Positions 53,434 to 61,900 of a stretch of DNA of 64,000 nt are shown here, piece after piece (the first letter of the stretch is position 1; every line of letters begins with the position of its first letter). The stretch is from Cercospora beticola. Lineage: Eukaryota; Ascomycota; Dothideomycetes; Mycosphaerellales; Mycosphaerellaceae. The position numbers were made by a program, and so were the translations under genes. The notes under the pieces are model-generated. The model saw only the letters and a list, made by a program, of their open reading frames with translations. It did no database searches and had not been told where the DNA came from. The stretch covers positions 2,852,001 to 2,916,000 of the forward strand of contig NC_088941.1 of the NCBI RefSeq assembly GCF_033473495.1, read 5' to 3'.

Positions 53434-53867
53434 ATGTCTCTAGCCACAGGTGGGTACCTAGAACATCGTACTCAGGGCATCGATACCATGCAGCCCGCTA
53501 ACTTAACGCAGGCGAACCCTCCACTCAAGTATTTGACAGAATCGCCGAATACTTGGCGTCAGAGTCTGCGAAACAGCAAGCCATCAAAGATTTTGGCAAG
53601 ATCTTCAAGTTCCAGCTGAACGGCGAGGGCGGCGGACAGTGGTATGTGGACCTGAAGAATAATGGTACCATAGTCGCTGGCAAAGACTATGTGGAGGGCG
53701 AAAGTCCAGATATAACCTATATTGTTGATGCTTCCGACTTCAAGGAGTTGGTTGACGATCCTCAGTACAAGGCACTGGAATATTCCTTCTCAGGCAAGCT
53801 GAATGTATCTGGCGACAAGACACTGGTGCCACAAATTGTCAAGATTCTGGAAATGGGTAAAAAATGA
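53434..53867 (+). CDS. SCP2 sterol-carrier protein, tandem copy 2
   Basis: Exons 53434-53449 (MSLAT) and 53512-53867, intron 62 nt in phase 1 (GTGGGT...ACGCAG), 123 aa. The SCP2 fold is complete: STQVFDRIAEYL, KIFKFQLNGEGGGQWYVDLKNNG, DASDFKELVDDP, FSGKLNVSGD, then VKILEMGKK. A TATATA-like box lies about 110 nt upstream (at about 53325). It is closest to copy 3 (MSLAT start, STQxFDRIA, AKQQAIKD). Probably a cytosolic or peroxisomal lipid carrier. Confidence 0.88.
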
Positions 53868-54290
53868 GCTGGCCTCAAAGTCGTGGGGGTGTTGGAGCAA
53901 ACATAGTCCTCAAAGGTAGAGACGACTCACACAGTGTCCTCTGAATCTGCTCCAAGAAGCCCGCCGAGTCTCTGTCCGAACTTGAAGTCGATGTTTCTTA
54001 GTTCTCGCTTCCAAGTGAGAAGCGACGCAACTACGTGGTGGGTCCTGAATGCAACGGACATCCCCGGTAGAGCTCTCATGCAGCAGCTATGCGCCATGCA
54101 CAGTCAAAGCTAGGGGATCAGGAGATCGTCCCGTGAAGTCGTGCTGGCGGTCTGCAAAGTTAACCAAACATATGTATATATATACACCTCTCTATCCCCA
54201 CAGGACAGGAAGCCCGATTTCTTTTGATCACCAACGCCATAAGACTTAACTTCCTCACCAGACAGAAGAGAACTCGTTATCACAGCAATC

Positions 54291-54728
54291 ATGTCTCTAG
54301 CTACTGGTACGTTTTCAATCGTACCTCGGCGTGCACAGATCTCGTTTGACGCGGCTTGTTGATCATGTCAGTGCGTAGACTTGCCATCAACTCAAATCTT
54401 CGACAGGATCGCTCAGAAGCTCGACGGTTCGGACTCTGCAAAGCAACAGGCTATTAAAGACATCAACGGCCTCTATGCGTTCAAACTCACCGGCGACGGA
54501 GGGGGAGAGTGGTTCGTTGATGCGAAAGAAAGTGGTCAGGTTGGGAAGGGCCTAGCGCCTGAGGACAAAAACCCCGATGCAACGATGACCCTTGCAGCTG
54601 AGGATTTCCAGAAGGCCGTCGACGATAAGACCGCAATCATGCAACTTTTCTTTGGGGGCAAGTTGGAAGTGACTGGAAATCAAATGCTTATGACCAAAGT
54701 TGACAAGGTCTTTGCACTGGGCAAGTAG
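54291..54728 (+). CDS. SCP2 sterol-carrier protein, tandem copy 3
   Basis: Exons 54291-54306 (MSLAT) and 54379-54728, intron 72 nt in phase 1 (GTACGT...GCGTAG), 121 aa. SCP2 motifs: STQIFDRIAQKL, YAFKLTGDGGGEWFVDAKESGQVGKGLAP, LAAEDFQKAVDD, FFGGKLEVTGNQMLMTKVDKVFALGK. It looks like the ancestral-type single-domain carrier of fungi. Upstream there is a run of TATATATAC at about 54174-54184. Confidence 0.9.
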
Positions 54729-55733
54729 AGCTGTGAGACTGACAATGGAATGTTTTGATCTGCACTGACAAAGACTAGCTCCATTCGCTGCTCAGGATGA
54801 GGTACAAAAGTTATCGAAGTATGAAGAGACGACGGTATGAAAGCACTCCGCTCGGTCTCACATGAGCCCCAAGCAGGTTTTCGAACATGTCAGCATGAAC
54901 AGCTGCACATTGTGATAATCAAACTCGACTTCGCAGCTGTCAGTGAGATACAGCACACCCTCTCAACGTTCTATCCATATCTGCAGCACCATTCTTGACC
55001 AGTTTCTGCACGCCAGGATCCCTACGAGCCTTCTCCCATTGCTCGACTGTCAGTCTGCGGAATAGCAGACTGTAGTCCCACGGCTACCAGAAATTCGTCC
55101 CATGTGCTTGTCATATAATACCATTGTATGCTCGGAGAAGAACCAGATCGTTTAAGGATCAGGTCGAAGAAGCCTACCTTCATCGTATGGTATATATGGA
55201 GCAACCAATTCTTCCATTATCTTGACATTAAGTGTCAGATCATCACCTGAAGCGACGGCTTGTGGGTTGAAGCCGAATTCCTTAAGAGTACGGTGCTCTG
55301 GCGCTTGGGTTCGGTCGCATCTAGCAGCTGTCATATCGAATGGTTGGCAGCGCCAGTTGTGTCGGGGTGTCTTGCTTGATTATTCAGATATGCAAGACGC
55401 TCTGGCATTGTGGGCGGGCCATTACCTATATCAGCTCAGATGAGAAAGAGACCGAGAAGGTGGCACAGCAAGTGTGACTAGACCTGCAAGCTTGAACTTC
55501 CTTATGTCCAAGCCATGAAGTTATCTTGCTGTACGGTACGGCTGCCGTTGGCCAGCTTTGGACTTCGGTGCCACTATGGCCAAGTTCCAGGCAGCGAGCT
55601 TTAGGAGAACGGGATCTACTTTTGAGTGCTGATTCCACCTCGTTTTCCTCCATTCAAATCGCAACCAATGCAAGCGGCAGCTTTCTATTCATGGCCGACA
55701 ACAAGCGCCCCAATAATGCTTCCGAAAGTCATA
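54729..55733. other. Intergenic, about 1 kb, with one weak candidate gene
   Basis: It holds the weak minus-strand candidate at about 54945-55430 and the 3' flank of the STAND-N protein gene. Otherwise short frames without motifs. Confidence 0.4.
54945..55430 (-). CDS. Weak candidate for a small multi-exon gene or relic
   Basis: Minus-strand fragments in order: MPERLAYLNNQARHPDTTG (from about 55405), then EHRTLKEFGFNPQAVASGDD and MEELVAPYIPYDE (to about 55177). A GTAGGC donor and a CTGGTAG acceptor follow. The last piece, WDYSLLFRRLTVEQWEKARR through to TLRGCAVSH and a stop near 54947, looks coding, but the phase of the join is not consistent with a single open protein. No family recognised. 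It may be a degraded gene. Confidence 0.25.
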
Positions 55734-58082
55734 CTACAACTCCGGCAACGGCAACGATCTTGTCTGCGCCTCCTTGGCAGCTTCGACGAACTTATTCCTC
55801 TCCTCTTCGGTCTTGAACTCGATCTTGATTCCACCGACTTTCTTCAGAATTGCGTCCTTCTCCGCCGCCTTCGCATTTACCACTCCTCCCATGCTCGCAA
55901 TCTTTGCTCTCTCCGCTTGCCGTGCAGTAGCACCAGGTCTCGCGACTGTAACATCAATTCCTTTCACCTTCACGAACTTACTCCCATCCTCTTTGATCCT
56001 CACGTGTTGCCGAATGTTGTTGATCCACCACCTCGCCCATCCTTCTCCGAAGTTCGATGAAATGTGCATCAAAGCCATGACACCTCCAGCAGCACCTGGC
56101 GTCTCCACTCCATCTTCTTCCCACAACCTCAGCATTTCGATGTTGGCGAACTGTTCTTCGAACGCGAAGGCACCTTTCAATCCTTCGTGGATGACAGTCG
56201 TTTTTGTGGTTCGGAAGGATCCCAACAGCTTGCGTCCGAAAACAGCAGATTGGAACATCACAGCATCGACCTCAATGGCGAAATAATAGTTTACCCAATT
56301 AGTTGATTTTTCTGCTTCGAGCATTGCGCCCCATTCCTTCGCATGGAACTTCAGTGAAACCTGTCCGCCTTCTTCTGTGTTTCCTGCCAGAGAAACCTTC
56401 TCGGGTTCGAAGTATGAGCAGTAGGGTACTGTTTCTTGAGTCTCGGACAATTTCTGCTGGATTCGAGTCTCGTCGTCGTCGGAAAGACACCATACTGATG
56501 TAGCGACTTTGGTACCTCCGTATTCTCGGTTCTCTCGCCTGCGAATGACAAGGATCCGACATTCCTTGCAGGCGGGTTTCATTTCGACGTTGTAGCGCAT
56601 GTCAGCGATTTCTGGGTTATGTTGCGCGTATTCGATGAGTCGGCCGCGGACGTCGCATAGGATGGCGGAGTTGCGGAAGAGCTGTCTTTCGAATGTTTGA
56701 CGTTCATTGATGCCGCTCGCTTCGATGTGGATGGTCTGCTGGTACGCGGTCTTGGTTGCTGATTTGCTACTCGGTGAGTTTCCATCAGCGCCGTTGTGTG
56801 CCCTTCGCGGTTCTGTCGAGACGCTGGATGCTTTGGCGGCAGCATAGATTGTATCTTTGGTGTTTTCCATTGCGGACAGCGGAAGCAAATCGGGCTCCAC
56901 ACGCTGTGCTGATCTTCTGATAGGCAAAGGTGGTGGCATTGACCTTCTCTTACTCTTCACCGGCAAGGGTGGCGGCTCGCCTTCTTCTGTACTCAGACTT
57001 CGCGTGCTGCCTGCGGTCGCTCGAGAGTCTTCTTCCAATGCACGAAACAAGGCTGGTAACGTTGCGGAGTCTCTGCGCCACGAGGTTCTGAACGAAGATT
57101 CTCCCTCGTACGCGCTATCTTGTGGCGATGCGCATAAGTCTTTGCTCTCTGACGCGCTGTGTTGTGGCTTAAGTGAGGTACTCGAGCCGGATGTTTGTGA
57201 TCCGGTAATGGCTTGCTGAAGCGCGTCGGCTGCTGTGAGGTTGCCATCTGAAGTGAAGTTCAACGTTGAGCCAGCGTGCATGAACGTTTGATGTAGGCTG
57301 CGCCTCTGATGAAGTCGATGCTGACTGTCATTCGAGATGCGAGAGCTTATGTCGTCGTACTTCTTTTCTTCACTAAGCGATATGTCTGATAATGATGGAG
57401 TGTATGCAACCTCGTCTTCTCGGATGGATGCCGGCCGTGTCCAGGTTCCGTGCGGCTTGAGCGACTCAGTGCGGCTTGTGAGTGCCACAATGACTTGATG
57501 CAAATTGTCGAGGGCCTTTCTGAGGCTTTCACTTCCACCGCCTTTCTCATGGATCGGCGCAATGTGCTGCGCTATCGAGACAACAGTTGCCGCAAGTCTT
57601 CCCGGCGCCCGCGACTGGAGTGCCTGCAGAATCAATTCCAGACAAGTCGTGTACATCAGGAGGACTTCCTGCAGCGCCTGTATGTCGCAGCCTTGAATGG
57701 TCCATTTGAAAGTCTTGTAGTTCTCAAGCACAATCCGACTCCAGGTCCGTTCCACGACAAATCCATGGCCAGTATCCTTCTTCTGGATCACTTGATATCG
57801 GTCTACAAAGCGTTCCAGGGCTGCGAGGGTCTTCCGAACAGACTGAAGGATCTCGTTGATCGCGCCTCTTGTTTCATCATCAGCGTGAGATAAGACACTG
57901 TCCTCTTCGCGCAGCGCTCCAGCAACTAGCTTCAGAGTTCCGCCAAGGCAGTTCAACTCTCTCTCCACCTGGGCAAACTCAACCGGATTACTGTCTTTGC
58001 CATGCGCAAAGGCCCTGCCAATTCGGCATGCCGTCTGGGACAGCATCAGCACATCATTCCGCGACAGCAGTGGAGAGTTCAT
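55734..58082 (-). CDS. STAND-type N-terminal-domain protein with C-terminal PH-like region
   Basis: Single exon, 782 aa from ATG 58082 (the frame is open upstream without another ATG). The N-terminal helical part (about 1-200: LSQTACRIGRAFAHG, ELNCLGGTLKLVAGAL, ALERFVDRYQVIQKK, KFKWTIQG) matches the fungal N-terminal domain often put in front of STAND/NACHT NTPases, but no P-loop follows. A disordered centre has PPPLPVKSK and PPPLPIRRS, likely SH3 ligands. The C-terminal ~300 residues are beta-rich and resemble tandem PH-like modules (SLKFHAKEWGAMLEAEKSTNW), ending in a charged helix. Role unknown; a signalling or membrane-linked scaffold is plausible. Confidence 0.65.
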   Translation of the reverse strand: MNSPLLSRNDVLMLSQTACRIGRAFAHGKDSNPVEFAQVERELNCLGGTLKLVAGALREEDSVLSHADDETRGAINEILQSVRKTLAALERFVDRYQVIQKKDTGHGFVVERTWSRIVLENYKTFKWTIQGCDIQALQEVLLMYTTCLELILQALQSRAPGRLAATVVSIAQHIAPIHEKGGGSESLRKALDNLHQVIVALTSRTESLKPHGTWTRPASIREDEVAYTPSLSDISLSEEKKYDDISSRISNDSQHRLHQRRSLHQTFMHAGSTLNFTSDGNLTAADALQQAITGSQTSGSSTSLKPQHSASESKDLCASPQDSAYEGESSFRTSWRRDSATLPALFRALEEDSRATAGSTRSLSTEEGEPPPLPVKSKRRSMPPPLPIRRSAQRVEPDLLPLSAMENTKDTIYAAAKASSVSTEPRRAHNGADGNSPSSKSATKTAYQQTIHIEASGINERQTFERQLFRNSAILCDVRGRLIEYAQHNPEIADMRYNVEMKPACKECRILVIRRRENREYGGTKVATSVWCLSDDDETRIQQKLSETQETVPYCSYFEPEKVSLAGNTEEGGQVSLKFHAKEWGAMLEAEKSTNWVNYYFAIEVDAVMFQSAVFGRKLLGSFRTTKTTVIHEGLKGAFAFEEQFANIEMLRLWEEDGVETPGAAGGVMALMHISSNFGEGWARWWINNIRQHVRIKEDGSKFVKVKGIDVTVARPGATARQAERAKIASMGGVVNAKAAEKDAILKKVGGIKIEFKTEEERNKFVEAAKEAQTRSLPLPEL

Positions 58083-58930
58083 GCTCGGCGAGATGTCGGA
58101 TCGCACGGCCCTCGTGTGCAGGCGGGTGTAGTGTCTACACTTCTAGCTATGTATTCTCCTGCCCCAGAAGCAGCAGGAGTTGCCGTAGACTATCCCATGG
58201 ATCTAGTAGCAGTCAATGTGATTTGGCAGTGAGAGGCGGAAAAGCTCGGAAAGTGGAATTATTGCGCGGTCATGAAATGATGAGGCGGCGAGACTGGCCA
58301 TACCGGGCCCTATACCATGTGGCAGATGCCTGCTTCATTGCACTGCTGATGCAGTGCCGGCCTCTTCATCACACGGGGGGCGAAGTCAAAGTGGCTGTGC
58401 GCAGCAGTATGCACGTGTGATAAACAATGGTCTTTGCCATGAGGGGGCATTTCTGGCCGCCAGTTCCTCGTCCAGAGCACGCCTTCAGCTTCGCAATCTT
58501 GAGACACGTGTGCGGTTCATTGGCCAGCATTCGTGGAAGCTTGAAGATCCGGATCCGAGATAAGATGCGATCATCGAAAACGCCATTGAGGACAGGGTGG
58601 GAGGCGGCTACTGTAGGCGCTCAAATGGTGCTGTATGTTGCCGCGGCCAGATGCATGAGAACAGGTGCGAAGCAGCAAGCACTCATGCTGGAGATTGACC
58701 CAAGGCAGCACCCGAGGTTATGCCAAATTGTGCTTGCATTGCCAAGACATGAACAAGCTCCAAGCCCGCCTTCCCATAATGCAGTGGTCGAGCTTTATTC
58801 AGACTTCATCTGTTCTGCTGACAAGAAGCGAGGCATATAAGGTACCGATCTATGGTACAATGAAAGAGAAAAAAAAATGATGACGAACGCTCATTGGAAA
58901 CTGCAATTCTCACGCATATTGCTTTCTGGT
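58083..58930. other. Intergenic, about 850 nt
   Basis: Upstream region of the STAND-N gene and 3' flank of the NRPS. Open frames up to ~180 codons on plus overlap the STAND-N start in antisense and lack motifs. Confidence 0.5.
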
Positions 58931-61900
58931 CTACTCTGCCAACATGGCCATCCGATGAAGTGTGTCCCTAAAGCACCTCACAAACCTCTCTCCCTTCTCA
59001 GCTTCACAAGTATACGCAACAGAGAATGCAAATCCTCCTTCTGCAACATGTCCCGAAACCTCGAAACTGGCCACAAGCCTCCACTCATTAGATGACTCTG
59101 GCGGACGCGCTCCCGGTGGCGTAGGTCGAATCTGAAACATGGAATCGCTCTTTTCCTCCAACGACTTCATCGAATCTCCCAAAAAGTTGAGGAACAGCTC
59201 ATACACATCCTCACAATCTTTCTGTTGCTTGTGAGGAGAATAGTATTTCGAAGCAAGATGTGACCAGCTGTATCGAGGCAAGGCGCTGTGAGCGGCTTTG
59301 GATGATTGCACGACTGTCTGCAGGTTCGCCTCCTCGCCCTCCTTCAGCTTCACTTGGACTGGGAATACGCCCGTAAACCAGCCCACCGTGCGCGAAAGGT
59401 CTACTCCGCCTGCATCGCGTCCATTCGAAGTGCAGTAGCATGGTGGAAGTTTGCTTGCCCGCTCTGGAAAAGCCTCTGCGAAGCTGGCAACGATGGCGCC
59501 GACGATGATCTCGATGGGCCGAGCCTGAAATTTCGCAGCGAAGTAGTCGACAATGGCCGACGTCTCTTGGGCACTGACGTTGAAGCTGTTCACTATCCGC
59601 ATGGTCTTCTTCGCCGTGCTCCAGTATTCTGGCTGCGCCTGGACGGTTTGATTTTGGGAGGATCTGGTGATGTTTGTATTCAGATGTGCTATCGCAAATT
59701 GCTCTTGAGCACGCACCCAAGTCAAGAAGCTGGTCGGAGCCGCGCTTACGAATTCTTTTCCAGCAAGGATATGCTCCAAATCTTGCACGATGATGCGCCA
59801 GCTCCAATAATCAGAGACCAAATGATTCAGAGTGATGAACAGGTCTTGATCAGAGCTTGAAGGCGTACCGTCGAAGAACACCACAGACAGCAATCGTCCT
59901 TCGTGGAAATTCAGCTGCTGGCAGCAGCGTTGCATCAAGGGCAGGCGTTTCTCCTCGGCGATTCCCGTAGCGACCTGCAATTCGTACGAAGACTGGGAGT
60001 CTTCGTGGAAGCACTGCGTCCACCGCGACTGCTCGTCCCGCGCAAATCGAGCTCGAAGCATCTCATGACGCGCCATCACTTTCTCGATGGCAGCACGAAG
60101 TATCTGAGGTGTCGTCCTAGATTTGAGCTCGAGGTACACTGTAATGTCGAAGCCATCGGCGGAGGAGTGGTTGTCCAGGTACCACTGTTGCACAGGAGAA
60201 AGCACAACGCGTTCGTCAGGCCGAACAGGCTTGACTCCACGGAAGACTGTGAGCACTTCATCGGCTTTGTCGTCGTCGGTGTCGGTCGCGGCTGTAAGAC
60301 GCCGAATGGTCTGGAAGCGGAGCAAATCACCCATCTTCAGTTCTATCCTTTGCTTGTGAGCCGCAGCTATTACCTGCATGGCTGTGATTGAGTCGCCTCC
60401 GATGTCTGACCACCTGGACTCGACCGACAGTGAGGAGACAGGCAGTGTCAGAGTCTTTGCCCAGATTTCTTGTAACACGCGTTCTTTCTCCGTTGCTGGT
60501 GCTGTGAACACTGGCTTTGATCCTGTCTCTTGTATTGGTTTGATAGTCTGACCCAGCCTGCGGAGCTCTCGACAATCCAGCTTGCCCGTCGCGCTGATCG
60601 GAATCTTGGTCAGCGGAAGGTATATGCTTGGTATCATATAGCTAGGGACCACTTCAGCAAGTCTAGGATCAAGTTCCATCACCATCGACTGCACATGACG
60701 GACCACTTCCTCTTCGCCCATGTCCTGTGCTCCTTCTGGCAGAATGAACAATGCCAGAACAGGCTTTCGAGAGGCATGAGGCTTCACCAATTCAGCTGCG
60801 ACCGCCTGAGCTTGATGCCCATTTTGGCTGTTCAGCAGTCGCCTACAGTGGAATTCCACCTCGCTGAGCTCCAGCCTCTGCCCTCGAATCTTGACTTGAG
60901 CATCTTTGCGACCCAAGAATGAGAGACTGCCATCTGGTTCGTACCGCACAAGATCTCCAGTACGATACATTCGCTGATATGGTCGCGGGCTGCCTTGTGC
61001 CGCAAATGGCGGAGTGTCCACGAATGACGCCTCAGTAAGTTGAGGTTGCCCAACGTAGCCTTGACTGACAAGCGGTCCCTCCAGCCATAGCTCTCCCACA
61101 CAGCCTATTGGTGTCAAGTGCTTGCCAGTATCAGGATCTGCGATCCAAGGAACGAGTCCGGCGCACCAGCCAACATGAGCAGAGTCGCGCATGTCCGATG
61201 ATCCAGTAGCAACAACAGTACACTCACTTGGCCCATAGATGTTGCGATGCCGAAGTCGGCCACCTTGCTTGAGTCTGGCGAGCAGCTCTTGTCCCGGCGT
61301 CTCGCCCACCACTTCAATGTGGGCTAAATTCTGCAGTGCGTCGTCGTCAATGAGACTAGCAACTGTCGGCGTGGTCGCTATCCAATTACTGTTGAGTCGA
61401 ATCATGCTTCCCGAGATATCCTCCTTACGCTCTGCATCGCTTGGTATGCAGAGACAGCCGCCAGCGTAGAGGGTGTGTAGCAAATTGTACCATGCCATAT
61501 CCCAACTGTATGAAGAGAAGTCGAAGACCCTGCTGCTTGAGCCGAGGCTTAGATGGGGTGACTGGTGGCGGAGAGCGCTCGAAAAGTTTGCGTGCGAGGT
61601 GATGATGCCTTTGGGTTGACCTGTGCTGCCGGATGTAAAGCAGAGGTACAATGTGTCGCTAGGCTTTGAGATGTCTCGTACAGGTTTGCGGGATGGTGTT
61701 GAGACAGCAATAGCCTCGATACTTTCACGGTCGACCACAACCACTGGTACACCTTTCGAAAGGAACTCTGCCAATCGGCATTGCAATTTTGACGAAAGAA
61801 GCAATGAGACGTCGACCTGTTCCAGTATAGTGGCAAGGCGATCTGTTGGCAGGGAAGCGTCGAGCATAATCGAAGTACCACCGGCTTTGATTATTGCCCA

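Noticed and set aside
53512..53867. Intronless model of SCP2 copy 2 starting inside the domain
   Set aside because: It would lose the conserved STQVFDRIA start. The micro-exon MSLAT with a phase-1 intron is shared with copy 3.
59306..59860. A 184-codon plus-strand frame opposite the NRPS
   Set aside because: Entirely antisense to well-supported NRPS coding sequence.
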